Both the position numbers and the translations under genes were made by a program. Source: WJMB01 sp964581465 (GTDB taxonomy: Bacteria; RBG-13-66-14). Taken from it: a DNA stretch of 60,248 nucleotides. The DNA lies in assembly GCA_964581465.1 (NCBI GenBank), contig CAZOOP010000018.1, positions 1 through 60,248 of the forward strand, read 5' to 3'. The notes under the pieces are model-generated. The model made no database searches and was not told the DNA's origin. It was given only the letters and a program-made list of their open reading frames with translations. This document shows, piece after piece, positions 36,759 to 45,030 of this stretch (within the stretch, counting starts at the first letter, position 1; each line of letters begins with the position of its first letter).

Positions 36759-37150
36759 GACGCGCCTTCAAACCACTGCCGTTGTTCGCCGTCGCGACCC
36801 TGCTGACTCTGGCGGGCTGTGAATCCGGTCATCCCGCCGTCGCCGTCGTCGCCGATTTCTCCCGGTCCGTCGCGGCCGGAGCCGTCGATGAGGCGGAAGC
36901 AATGCTGGTCAACGGCGGCCTGAACGAGCTGGCCGATTATCTGCGGCCCGGCGAGACCCTGGAAGCCGTCGGCGAGCTCAGCGAGATCGACGCCTCGACG
37001 GTTCGCCAGACCGTCCGCGCGCCGGGTCGACCGACGCTGACGCTGGAGTTGCGCCGCGGTGCCGGAGGTGATTGGCTCATCGACGTCGCCGCCGGTCTGG
37101 AGGCCGGACGGGGCGCCGCCCTCGACGCCGCTCTGCGCCACCTGCATTAG
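36755..37150 (+). CDS. Small predicted lipoprotein
   Basis: 131 residues. The signal sequence ends in a lipobox, LTLAGC, so the mature protein would begin at Cys24 and be lipid-anchored. The remaining part (VADFSRSVAAGAVDEAEAML, then VGELSEIDAS and TLTLELRRGAGGDWLID) looks like a small NTF2/DUF4878-type fold. No function can be assigned. The start overlaps the hprK stop by ATGA, so it is translated in the same operon. Confidence 0.75.
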   Translation: MRRAFKPLPLFAVATLLTLAGCESGHPAVAVVADFSRSVAAGAVDEAEAMLVNGGLNELADYLRPGETLEAVGELSEIDASTVRQTVRAPGRPTLTLELRRGAGGDWLIDVAAGLEAGRGAALDAALRHLH

Positions 37151-37400
37151 TTCGCGGCAGCCTGATCCGGGCTGTTGTATGTACGGCGACGAGGCGGGAA
37201 TCAACGATTGCGCTATCAGTTGCGGTTGCACCAATCGGCTCGTACCAGCAGACTTGATCCCGATTCCCTGTTCGGCTCGCCTGGTTCATCACAGCCTATC
37301 GATCATCTACCAAACCATCATCTACCAAACCATCAACACCAGGCGTCCTGGATTTCGCTCACGCACTAACGATTCCCGACCGCCGAGGGATTCCCGGCCG

Positions 37401-37790
37401 ATGACCGCAAGCGACGCCAAACGTATGGGCCGCCGGGCCGAAGAACTCGTCGCCGCCGAGTACCAGCGGCGAGGCTGGAGCGTGCTGCTGCGCAACTGGC
37501 GACCCCGGGGGCTGGGTCTGCGCGGCGAGCTGGACCTGGTGGTCCGGCGCGGCGAGCTGCTGGCCGTGGTCGAGGTCAAGGCCCGCCGACGCGAAGGCCC
37601 CGTCGGCGGAGCCCGCGAGGCCGTCGACATCCGTAAACGGCGGCGCCTGGCCCGGCTGGCCGACGCCCTGCTGGTCAGTCGACCCGATCTGCGAGGTCTC
37701 TACGTCCGCTTCGACGTCGCCGCCGTCACCTGGGAGCCCGAGCTTGATCGCCCCTCCCTCGAACTGATCGAGGACGCCTTCCGGCTCTAG
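37401..37790 (+). CDS. yraN: YraN/UPF0102 family nuclease-fold protein
   Basis: 129 residues. The PD-(D/E)xK-like core is visible as GELDLVVRRGELLAVVEVKARR, preceded by GRRAEELVAAEYQRRGW, both typical of UPF0102. The biological role is unproven; it is often discussed as a Holliday-junction-resolvase-like protein. ATG 37401 is used because conservation begins at once. The frame is open upstream to 37059, but that part lies across the end of the lipoprotein gene and has no coding character. Element C begins 28 bp after the stop. Confidence 0.88.
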   Translation: MTASDAKRMGRRAEELVAAEYQRRGWSVLLRNWRPRGLGLRGELDLVVRRGELLAVVEVKARRREGPVGGAREAVDIRKRRRLARLADALLVSRPDLRGLYVRFDVAAVTWEPELDRPSLELIEDAFRL

Positions 37791-37818
37791 CCCCACCTGT
37801 CCCCGCCGGGATCGCCCC

Positions 37819-38007
37819 GGCGAGACCTTTGCCGCGTCACTTCCCGATTTGTTTTGTGATCTTCCCCGGTAGACGAGGCGTTGGCATGTTTCTTGCGGAG
37901 TGCGAGACCGGGACTCGGGATAGCCGGTCCCCGCTCTGCTGCAAGAAACGTGCCAACGCCGGTTCCGGAAGCGGCGCGCCGCGAATTGCCACGGCAAAGG
38001 TCTCGCC
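37819..38007. repeat. Nested palindromic element C
   Basis: The outer arms GGCGAGACCTTTGCCG (37819-37834) and their exact complement (37992-38007) enclose inner arms at 37877-37896 and 37941-37960 with a 44 nt loop. The left inner arm has TGGCATG where the right arm's complement has TGGCACG. This is the only inner-arm mismatch seen in any copy, and it would be a G-U pair in plus-strand RNA. It lies between convergent yraN and the FmdB-like gene. Confidence 0.85.
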
Positions 38008-38085
38008 GAATCCTTGCGGGCGGGATGACGTATGACAAAGGGCGCCCGATCCGGACGCCCCGCCTCGCGGCACTAGCTAGAAGCC

Positions 38086-38274
38086 TCACCCGCCCCCGGT
38101 GGAGCAGGCGCGGCTGGAGTCGTGGCTGACGCCCAGGGTGCCCAGGCCGCCGGAGACGACCCGGCGGACCAGGCCGCCGCACTTGGGGCATTCCTCGAGG
38201 GGCTCGTCCTTGATGCTCTGGCGCGCCTCGAAGGTGTGGTCGCAGTTCCAGCAACGGTAGGTGTAGGTGATCAT
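38086..38274 (-). CDS. FmdB-like zinc ribbon protein
   Basis: 62 residues with the FmdB zinc-ribbon pattern: YTYRCWNCDHTFE (first CxxC), then ECPKCGGLVRR (second CxxC). It ends in a glycine/serine tail that includes another Cys. Members are called putative regulatory proteins but have no settled function. ATG 38274 is used; the longer open frame upstream is not conserved. It is separated from hsp20 by the terminator at 38366. Confidence 0.85.
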   Translation of the reverse strand: MITYTYRCWNCDHTFEARQSIKDEPLEECPKCGGLVRRVVSGGLGTLGVSHDSSRACSTGGG

Positions 38275-38365
38275 GGTCTCGGATGGGTTGGAGTGGTCGG
38301 TTGTGCAAAGTACATTAGCATTATAGCATAAATTTGAGGCGTCTCTCAATCGGCTTTTGGGGTGA

Positions 38366-38396
38366 GAAAACGGGGACCGTCTAGCGGCCCCCGTTG
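38366..38396 (-). terminator. Terminator of hsp20
   Basis: On the minus strand CGGGGGCCG and CGGTCCCCG form a stem with TTTT after it, 26 bp past the hsp20 stop. Confidence 0.75.
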
Positions 38397-38421
38397 GTGA
38401 TTGTTCCGCTATCGGCCGGGA

Positions 38422-38862
38422 TTATTCGACCTCGACCTGGATCTGGCGCGGCTTGGCCTCTTCGGCCTTGGGGATGGCGATGTGCAGGATGCCGTCCTTG
38501 TAGCGGGCCTTGACCTGGTCGGCCTTGACGCGCTGCGGCAGGGTGAAGGAGCGCATGAAGCGGCCGTAGAGGCGCTCGACGCGGTAGAAGTTCTCCTGGC
38601 CGTCGGTCTCCTCCTTCTGCTTCTCGCCCTGGATGATCAGGGTGTTGTTCTCGATGTCCACGTTGATGCAGTCGGCGCAGACGCCGGGCAGTTCGGCGCG
38701 GACGCGGAACTCCTCGGCGGTCTCGCTGATGTCGACCCGGGGCGCCCAGACGACGTCCTCGCCCTCCTTAGTGGCGCTGCCGAAGAAGTCCTCGAATACG
38801 CGGCTCATCTCATCGCGCAGGTTGAGCCAGTGGCGGTTGGGGTTCCAGCGGACGATAGCCAT
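38422..38862 (-). CDS. Small heat shock protein, Hsp20/alpha-crystallin family
   Basis: A 146-residue ATP-independent chaperone. The N-terminal arm is MAIVRWNPNRHWLNLRDEM. The alpha-crystallin domain (about 40-135) contains WAPRVDISETAEEF, FRVRAELPGV, FMRSFTLPQRV and the signature YKDGILHIAIPK. ATG 38862 is chosen because AGGAGG is 6 bp upstream; a second ATG at 38865 is too close to it. No CIRCE element was found upstream. Confidence 0.93.
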   Translation of the reverse strand: MAIVRWNPNRHWLNLRDEMSRVFEDFFGSATKEGEDVVWAPRVDISETAEEFRVRAELPGVCADCINVDIENNTLIIQGEKQKEETDGQENFYRVERLYGRFMRSFTLPQRVKADQVKARYKDGILHIAIPKAEEAKPRQIQVEVE

Positions 38863-39558
38863 CATCGACCTCCTTGCTGCGGTTGTTAAGAATGCGGTTG
38901 TTTCGCTTCCTGTGAAATGGGTGATTGGTGGTTTGTCAGGATCGCTTGATTCCGCCCTATAACATATGCAAGAGTCGTGCCAGATTGATGATAGCCTCCT
39001 AAGGTATTGCAAAACAACAAAATATATCTCCTGTACCGAAGAGGGCTTTAAGTGGTAATGCTGAAATACCAGCGCTTGGCGCTGACCGGAATGCCAAAAC
39101 GGCACAGCATGCTTCAGCATCGCCTTGCCGCCCCGCGGGGGGTGTGATAAAATGCCTCGTAACTGGAACCTTCCGTCGACCGAGCCGGCCCCGCCGGGCT
39201 TGGTCTCCTTTGCCGAATGGGTCATTGCGGCTTGGTGGAGCTCGATTCGACTTCACTGACGCGACTCATTTTCCGCCGCCGGAGGACCGGCCCAGGGGCC
39301 GTCAACTACCCCCTCGTCTCCTGTGTTCCTTGGTTGTTACTTGGGGTCATCAGTGAGCTCCTGCGGCCTTGTCACTCACACAGGTTGTTCAGGTTTATGG
39401 ATAGCGGTATTGGCTCTGAGCAAACTAGCCCCAAGTAGCGCGCAACGCCAAGAATTGGTATTGTAGATTGTAGGCGGTGCGGTAGTGGCAACCTCCAACC
39501 AAACAGGCGACCTTTTGCGTCTGACAATCCGGCGAACATAACAATCTGGAGCGCATAG
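38863..39558. other. Intergenic region between divergent hsp20 and efp
   Basis: About 700 bp. A plus-strand -10-like TAAAAT (39148-39153) lies 17 nt after TTGCCG. About 25 bp later a G-U-containing hairpin (GACCGAGCC paired with GGCTTGGTC, near 39178-39202) is followed by TCCTTT. This could be an efp leader or a short RNA. Nothing coding is supported. Confidence 0.35.
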
Positions 39559-40122
39559 ATGATCGGAACCTCGGGCATCCGCAACGGCTTGAAATTCCTC
39601 TTCGACGGCGTGCCCCACACCGTCGTCGAGTTCCAGCACGTCAAGCCGGGCAAGGGGCCGGCCTTCGTCCGCACCAAGCTGAAGAACCTCAAGAACGGGG
39701 CCATCTTCGAACACAAGTTCCGTACCAGCGAGAAGCTCGAGGACATCACCCTGGACGATAAGGATGTCACCTACACCTACCGTGACGGCGAGTTCTACTG
39801 CTTCATGGACCAGGACACCTACATCGAGCTGCGCCTGACCGCCGAACAGTTGGGCGACGCAGTCAACTGGCTCACCGAAGGACTGGAGCTCTCCATCCTG
39901 TTCTACCAGGGCGATCCCCTCGACGTGGCCCTGCCCTCGGCGGTGGATCTCGAAGTCGTCGAGGCCGAGCCCGGACTCAAGGGAGATACGGCCACCGGGG
40001 CCACCAAGCCGGTTACCGTCGAGACCGGCGCCCAGGTCAACGTTCCCCTCTTCGTCGAGCAGGGTGAGCGCATCCGTATCGACACCCGTACCGGCGAGTA
40101 CGTCACCCGGGTCAAGGATTAA
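39559..40122 (+). CDS. efp: Elongation factor P
   Basis: EF-P rescues ribosomes stalled on polyproline. It has 187 residues and three OB-like domains. The tip loop is KPGKGPAF with Lys32 at the modified position, so it belongs to the lysine-type rather than the Arg-type (EarP) class. The C-terminal domain has the LSILFYQGDPLDVALPSAVD and GERIRIDTRTGEYV motifs. ATG 39559 follows GGAGCGC. accB starts 71 bp downstream and is probably in the same transcript. Confidence 0.96.
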   Translation: MIGTSGIRNGLKFLFDGVPHTVVEFQHVKPGKGPAFVRTKLKNLKNGAIFEHKFRTSEKLEDITLDDKDVTYTYRDGEFYCFMDQDTYIELRLTAEQLGDAVNWLTEGLELSILFYQGDPLDVALPSAVDLEVVEAEPGLKGDTATGATKPVTVETGAQVNVPLFVEQGERIRIDTRTGEYVTRVKD

Positions 40123-40192
40123 CCAGAGTCTTTCGAAGACCGCCGCGGGTCTTCGCTCTTACGCAACCCCGACCAGTGAGGTTTGCGCCACG

Positions 40193-40636
40193 ATGAACGC
40201 CAAGCGACTGAAGGAACTCATCGATGTTTTCGAAGGCTCCTCGCTCAGCGAGCTGACCCTCTCCGGCCTCTTCCGCTCGGTCACCCTCAAGCGCGGTGGA
40301 GCCCCGGCCCCGAGCTTCGCGGCCCCCGCGTCCGCCGCCGCGCCCGTTTCAGAAAAGCCGGCTGCCGTCGAGCCCGCCAAAGTTGACGACTCCGAGCTGG
40401 TCTACATCACCGCACCCCTGGTGGGCACCTTCTACTCATCCCCAAGCCCCGAGGCCGGTCCCTACATCAAGGTCGGCGCCACCGTCTCCAAGGGCGACAT
40501 CGTCTGCATCGTCGAGGCGATGAAGGTGATGAACGAGATAGAAAGCGAGCACGACGGAACCGTCGTCAAGGTGCTGCTCAACAACGCCCAGCCCGTCGAG
40601 TACGGTCAGAAGCTCTTCGCCGTCAAGCCCCACTGA
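40193..40636 (+). CDS. accB: Biotin carboxyl carrier protein of acetyl-CoA carboxylase
   Basis: 147 residues. The biotinylated lysine is Lys111 in VEAMKVMNEI, inside a C-terminal biotinyl domain (about 70-147) that also has APLVGTFYSSPSP with the thumb. An Ala/Pro-rich linker (about 38-65) joins it to the N-terminal helix. It carries the biotin for the first step of fatty-acid synthesis. efp-accB is a frequent pair, but accC, which normally follows, is absent: a terminator comes directly after. Confidence 0.94.
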   Translation: MNAKRLKELIDVFEGSSLSELTLSGLFRSVTLKRGGAPAPSFAAPASAAAPVSEKPAAVEPAKVDDSELVYITAPLVGTFYSSPSPEAGPYIKVGATVSKGDIVCIVEAMKVMNEIESEHDGTVVKVLLNNAQPVEYGQKLFAVKPH

Positions 40637-40668
40637 GAGCTTATCGCCGAGCGCAGTCCGCAGAGCGT

Positions 40669-40695
40669 AAAGGCCGCCGCCCGGCGGCCTTCCTT
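40669..40695 (+). terminator. Terminator of efp-accB
   Basis: AAGGCCGCCG pairs with CGGCGGCCTT (40670-40691), followed by CCTTGC. Confidence 0.7.
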
Positions 40696-41035
40696 GCAAT
40701 GCGAGAGCCCCCGCCCTGCGTTCCACCGATCGGACTGAATGTAATAGCGTTCCAGCCGGTCGGACCAACATCGGCAGCGATTAAGAATTACAAAGTGAAG
40801 ATAATTGACCCTATCCGCGAAACACGCACTCGGAAACAAGCGCTCGCGGCGACTACAGATTTTGTTCCTGTTTGTTGTAGCAATCCCATTCCATAACGGC
40901 TCACAAACGGTCGAGCTTGTTCTTCAGTCGCCGCTTTATCATCGGGCGGGGCTCGAACGCCTCTCAATTGTCAAACCGCTCCTGCAACCGACAGCGACGG
41001 ACTATCGACCACGAACACCAACCAGGAAGGGAATC
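40696..41035. other. Intergenic region upstream of the AhpD-like gene
   Basis: AT-richer spacer of about 340 bp. GGAAGGGAA (41024-41032) serves the next gene. No promoter or repeat stands out. Confidence 0.35.
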
Positions 41036-41593
41036 ATGGCCTGGATCAAGATCATTCACCCCGGAGAGGCGACCGGCGAGCTGGACGAGGTCTACCGGCG
41101 CATCGAAAACGAGCGTGGCAAGACGGCCAACGTGTTGCGCATCCAGAGTCTGGACCCCCGGGCTCTCGAGGCCCACCTCGAGCTCTACCTGGCCGTGGTC
41201 TTCGGACACGGCGGTCTGCCCCGTCCCACGCGGGAGCTGATCGCCGTGGCCGTCTCGGCGGCCAACGGCTGCGTCTACTGCCTGCGCCATCACGCCGAGG
41301 CTCTGGACTTCTACTGGAAGAACCGCGCCGCCGTCGACGCCCTCTGCGCCGACCCCGACGGCGCCGCCCTGCCTCCGGCCGCCCGCGCCGTCGTCGACTA
41401 CGCCCTCAAGCTTACCCGGACCCCCGACGCCGTCGAGGAGCGCGATGTCGAAAACCTGCGCGACAGCGGCCTCGACGACCCCCAGATCCTGCAGGTCGCC
41501 CAGACGACGGCCTACTTCAACTTCGTCAACCGGCTCAACCAGGGGTTGGGCGTGGAGTACGACGAAGACGAACTGCGCGGCTACCGCTACTGA
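41036..41593 (+). CDS. AhpD-like / carboxymuconolactone decarboxylase family protein
   Basis: 185 residues with the redox motif CVYCLRHH (Cys79, Cys82, His86), as in the peroxidase-related AhpD family. The helix before it (RELIAVAVSAANG) is the standard context. Likely a thiol-dependent peroxidase or disulphide-handling protein; the substrate is unknown. ATG 41036 follows GGAAGGGAA. The frame is open upstream, but that region is non-coding in character. Confidence 0.88.
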   Translation: MAWIKIIHPGEATGELDEVYRRIENERGKTANVLRIQSLDPRALEAHLELYLAVVFGHGGLPRPTRELIAVAVSAANGCVYCLRHHAEALDFYWKNRAAVDALCADPDGAALPPAARAVVDYALKLTRTPDAVEERDVENLRDSGLDDPQILQVAQTTAYFNFVNRLNQGLGVEYDEDELRGYRY

Positions 41594-41602
41594 TACCCGC
41601 CC

Positions 41603-41613
41603 TGTGCTATAAT
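41603..41613 (+). promoter_or_regulatory. Extended -10 promoter of the MATE operon
   Basis: TGTGCTATAAT (TATAAT 41608-41613) is identical to the motif at 56242-56252. No good -35 is seen. The MATE start is 290 bp downstream, which places nested palindrome D in the leader. Confidence 0.6.
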
Positions 41614-41670
41614 CGCAGTCTGGATGCGGACGGGCGGCCACTCGCCTCCGGGGCGCTTCGCCGTGAACCA

Positions 41671-41852
41671 CCGGCGGGACCGCGGCCGGGAGTTGGCCCC
41701 CGGAGCGCCCGGCGTTGGCACATTTCTTGCGGAGTCCCGCCGCCGCCCGGCCAGACCGCCGCTCGCTCTGCTGCAAGAAATGTGCCAACGCCGGGCGCGG
41801 GGCGACGCGACGTTGCTGGGTGGTTTGGGGTGGTCGGCCGCGGTCCCGCCGG
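41671..41852. repeat. Nested palindromic element D
   Basis: Inner arms extend to 26 bp (41705-41730 and 41773-41798, exact complements) around a 42 nt loop. Both arms have TGGCACATTT instead of TGGCACGTTT, a matched change. The outer arms CCGGCGGGACCGCGGCC (41671-41687 and 41836-41852) are exact complements but differ from copies A, C and E. They resemble GCGAGACCTTTGC with matched replacements on both sides. It lies between the AhpD-like and MATE genes, inside the probable MATE leader. Confidence 0.85.
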
Positions 41853-41902
41853 GCCTCCCGCGATCCCGTGAATATCAGTCGTATGTCCCCATAGGAAGCT
41901 TC

Positions 41903-43324
41903 TTGTCCACACCGTTGAAAAGACCCGAGCGCGCCCGCCGGCCGGACCTGCTCACCGGGCCGGTGCGCTCGACGTTGTTCAAGCTGGCGCTGCCGATGGC
42001 CGGGGGGATGCTGATCAACTCGGCGATGGGCGTGGTGGACATGATCTGGCTGGGCCGGGTGGGCAAGGAGGCTTTGGCGGCGGTCTCGTTGTGCTTCCCG
42101 TTGCATTTTTTGATCATCACGGCGGGAGCCGGGACCAACACGGCGGCCAGCGCGGTGCTGGCCCGTTATCTGGGCACCGGCGATCAGCGGCGCGTCGACC
42201 GGACGGTGCTCTATATCCTGGCGGCCTGGTTGGGGCTGACACTGCTGCTGATGCCCCTGGGCCTGCTCAGCGCCCGGGCCATACTTTCTTCGACGGGAGC
42301 CGCCGTCGGCGTCGTCGAGCGGGCCCACGGCTACATCACCACGATCTACTGGGGTGTCTGGGCCATTCTGGGCCAGATGATCATCGGCGGCCTCTACCGC
42401 GGCGCCGGGGACACCAAGTTTCCCTTTTATGTGTTGACGCTGACGGTGGTGATCAACGCCGTCCTCGATCCGCTGATGATCTTCGGCATCGGACCCTTCC
42501 CGCGAATGGAGGTGGAGGGCGCGGCCTTGGCCACGGCATTGAGCCGGGTGATCGGCTTCGCGGTGATCTTCATCCATCTCGCGCTGGGCCGGGGGCCGAT
42601 CCGGGTGCGCCTGGCGGCCCGGGGCTGGGACAGACAGGTGTTCAGCCGTCTCTGGCGTCTGGCCGTTCCCGGTTTCATCCAGCGTACGGTCGTCCCGGTA
42701 GCCATCCAGATCATCCTCTACATCATCACTCCGCTGGGCACCGCGGTGGTGGGCGCATTCGGCGTCGGGCAGCGTCTTTTCAACCTGGCCTACCTGCCGG
42801 CCATCGGCTTCAACAACGCGGCGATGGTGATGATCGGACAGTGTCACGCGGCGGGGCTCTCTGAGCGGACCCGTCGCACATCAATCGACACCACCTGGAT
42901 CACGGTTTCGATCACCGCCGGGGTGGCGGCGTTGCTGGCCCTGTTCCCCGATTTCTGGATGGGCCTGTTCAGCGACTCGGCGGAGGTCGTCACGGTTGGC
43001 CGCACCCTGGTGCTCTTCGCGGCGGCGTCGCTGCCCTTCGTCGCCCTGGTCCTGCTGACCAACGGCTACTTCAACGCCATGGGCCAGGGTCTCTACGCGA
43101 TGCTGCCCACGGTGGTCCACCGCCTGCTGCTGGAGCCTGCAAGCGTCTGGCTGGGTGTTTCGCTTATCGGGCTGAGCGGCGCCTGGTTGGGGATGGCCTC
43201 CGCCGGCTGTCTGGCGGGGCTGGGCGCCTTGATGATTCTCATCGGCCGCTGGCGGGCGCTGCGCCGCCAGGCCCGCTCGGCGCAGCACCGGGAGGTGGAG
43301 GTTGAGCCTGCCCCCGGAAGTTGA
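41903..43324 (+). CDS. MATE family multidrug/metabolite exporter
   Basis: A 473-residue inner-membrane transporter with about twelve helices, in two MATE halves. The first begins STLFKLALPMAGGMLINSAM with DMIWLGRVGKEALAAVS. The second begins RLWRLAVPGFIQRTVVPVAI. Na+ or H+ coupled export is expected; the substrate is unknown. The start is TTG 41903, chosen because AGGAA lies 5 bp upstream and the following residues match family starts. The longer open frame runs through palindrome D and cannot be real. Its end overlaps the eIF2B-like gene by 23 bp. Confidence 0.9.
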   Translation: MSTPLKRPERARRPDLLTGPVRSTLFKLALPMAGGMLINSAMGVVDMIWLGRVGKEALAAVSLCFPLHFLIITAGAGTNTAASAVLARYLGTGDQRRVDRTVLYILAAWLGLTLLLMPLGLLSARAILSSTGAAVGVVERAHGYITTIYWGVWAILGQMIIGGLYRGAGDTKFPFYVLTLTVVINAVLDPLMIFGIGPFPRMEVEGAALATALSRVIGFAVIFIHLALGRGPIRVRLAARGWDRQVFSRLWRLAVPGFIQRTVVPVAIQIILYIITPLGTAVVGAFGVGQRLFNLAYLPAIGFNNAAMVMIGQCHAAGLSERTRRTSIDTTWITVSITAGVAALLALFPDFWMGLFSDSAEVVTVGRTLVLFAAASLPFVALVLLTNGYFNAMGQGLYAMLPTVVHRLLLEPASVWLGVSLIGLSGAWLGMASAGCLAGLGALMILIGRWRALRRQARSAQHREVEVEPAPGS

Positions 43325-44033
43325 GGCGGAGCTGACCGAGCTGGCGACCGACGTGGAATCCGGTGCCGCCGAGCTCCACGAGCGTTGCCTGGAGGCCGCC
43401 CGAGGTCTGGACGACGGTGATTTGCGTGAGTTCGCCGCCCGGCTACGCACCGCCCGTCGGGACATGGCGCCCCTGTTGAGCCTGGCCCACGGTCTGGAAA
43501 CCGCCGCCGCCCCCATCGCTTTCCTGAACGAGCGCCGGAAGCAAACCGCTGCGGCGTCCGAGGACATCAGTCGCCGGGCCGTCGAGCGCCTGGGCGGTGT
43601 TGGCCGCTTCATCACCATCTCGCGCTCCTCGACGGTCCTCAGCGTCCTGGCCGCCCTGGAGCCCGCGGCGGCGCTCTGCCTCTACTCGGAACCCGGCGGC
43701 GAGGGACTGCGCAGCGCCCTGGAGCTCTGCCGCCGCGGTCTGGACGCCCGGGTGGTCGCCGACGACGAGGCAGCCTCCGCCGTCGAAGGCGTCGAGGCCG
43801 GTATCTGCGGCGCCGACGCCCTGACCGACCATCTCTTCGTCAACAAGGTCGGCACCCGGGAACTGGCCCGCTTGCTGGCCCGGGCCGGCAAGCCTCTCTA
43901 TCTGGCCTGCGACCGAACCAAGTACCTCGACGACGATCTCTTCGCCGAGCTGGAACCCAACGAGCTCTTCGAGGAGACGCCGCTACACCTTGTCGCCGGG
44001 GTGCTCACCGACGGCGATGTCAACTGGTGGTAA
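43302..44033 (+). CDS. eIF2B alpha/beta/delta-like protein
   Basis: 243 residues of the initiation factor 2B-related / methylthioribose-1-phosphate isomerase superfamily. The C-terminal half has ITISRSSTVLSVL, the catalytic-type AGICGADALT (usually ...GADAV), then NKVGTRELARLL and GKPLYLACDRTKY. An N-terminal helical part precedes it. In bacteria and archaea such proteins isomerise phosphosugars, but the exact substrate is open. TTG 43302 has a strong GGAGGTGGAGG before it, inside the MATE gene, so the two are coupled. Confidence 0.82.
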   Translation: MSLPPEVEAELTELATDVESGAAELHERCLEAARGLDDGDLREFAARLRTARRDMAPLLSLAHGLETAAAPIAFLNERRKQTAAASEDISRRAVERLGGVGRFITISRSSTVLSVLAALEPAAALCLYSEPGGEGLRSALELCRRGLDARVVADDEAASAVEGVEAGICGADALTDHLFVNKVGTRELARLLARAGKPLYLACDRTKYLDDDLFAELEPNELFEETPLHLVAGVLTDGDVNWW

Positions 44034-44043
44034 GGGAGGTCCG

Positions 44044-45030
44044 ATGCTGAGCTTCCTGGGCAAAGCCTTCGACCGCTGGGCCTTCTGGAAGATGGGCAAG
44101 CGGAGCTTCAGCTTGGCCACCGCGCCTGATGTCTTGGAGCGCCTGGACGGGCTGGAGCTGGAGCCGGCCTTGACCGGGGCCGCTGCCGCGCCGCCCCTGT
44201 CCGACCTGACGATGGGCGATGAGGAGGCCGCGCCCAAGGGTGTACGGTATCGACACTGGCGGGCCGCGCCCGTTGACGCTTCCGCCGCGACGGCGCCGAC
44301 GGGCCTTTTCTTCGGCGATCCCGGGGCGCACACCGCCCTGCTCCACGTTCACGGCTGGCTGCAGCCCGATTACACCGGCTTCGCCGAGCTGGCCGCCTAC
44401 CACACCGCCCGGGGGGCGGCGGTCTGGTGCCTGGAGCTGCCCCATCACCTGACCCGCACCCCGGCGGGCGAGTTCTCCGGCGCCCGCTTCATCTCCGGCG
44501 ACGTCGAGGAGACCCTGGTTTCGTTCAGGCGGGGCCTGGCCGAGATAACGGCGTTGATCGGCGCCCTCCGAGGTCGTCACGGCGAGATCGTCACCCTGGG
44601 GCACAGCCTGGGCGGCCTGCTGACCGCCCTCCACGCCTGTCTGGCCGAGAACCCCCAGGAGCGTACGGCGTTGCTGACCCCGGCCACGGACCCTCTGGGC
44701 ATCCTGTTGGGCTCGCCGCTGACCGCCGGGGTGCGCGCCGATGTGCTGGGTCAGGGGCTGCCCCTCGACGAGCTGGCCCGGGTGCTGGCCCCGCTGAACC
44801 TCCTGCGTCGCCGACCCCGTCGCGATCCCTCCAGCGTACTGCTGGTGGCCGCCCGGGCCGATCAGGTCATCCCCCTCCAACTCCAGCGCCGCCTGCGCGA
44901 CGCTTGGGGCTGCCGCTACCACGAGTCGCCCACCGGCCACCTGGGCGTCATGGTGCCCCTGGGCCTCTTCCGCCGCCCCGTCGGCCTCTGGCGCGCGATA
45001 ACCGACCACCTATGCACCTCAACCGGCTGA
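44044..45030 (+). CDS. Alpha/beta hydrolase
   Basis: A 328-residue hydrolase. HVHGWLQPDYTGF gives the oxyanion region. VTLGHSLGGLLTAL is the nucleophile elbow (Ser in GHSLGG). LLVAARADQVIPL supplies the acid, and the SPTGHLGVMVPLG segment the histidine. A long N-terminal extension (about 90 aa) precedes the core. Substrate is unknown. It starts 10 bp after the eIF2B-like gene and overlaps the metallo-beta-lactamase gene by 19 bp. Confidence 0.85.
   Translation: MLSFLGKAFDRWAFWKMGKRSFSLATAPDVLERLDGLELEPALTGAAAAPPLSDLTMGDEEAAPKGVRYRHWRAAPVDASAATAPTGLFFGDPGAHTALLHVHGWLQPDYTGFAELAAYHTARGAAVWCLELPHHLTRTPAGEFSGARFISGDVEETLVSFRRGLAEITALIGALRGRHGEIVTLGHSLGGLLTALHACLAENPQERTALLTPATDPLGILLGSPLTAGVRADVLGQGLPLDELARVLAPLNLLRRRPRRDPSSVLLVAARADQVIPLQLQRRLRDAWGCRYHESPTGHLGVMVPLGLFRRPVGLWRAITDHLCTSTG

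Noticed and set aside
40964..42847. Long minus-strand frame of 627 codons across the AhpD-like and MATE genes
   Set aside because: It runs through element D and is antisense to two recognisable genes; the translation has no family features.
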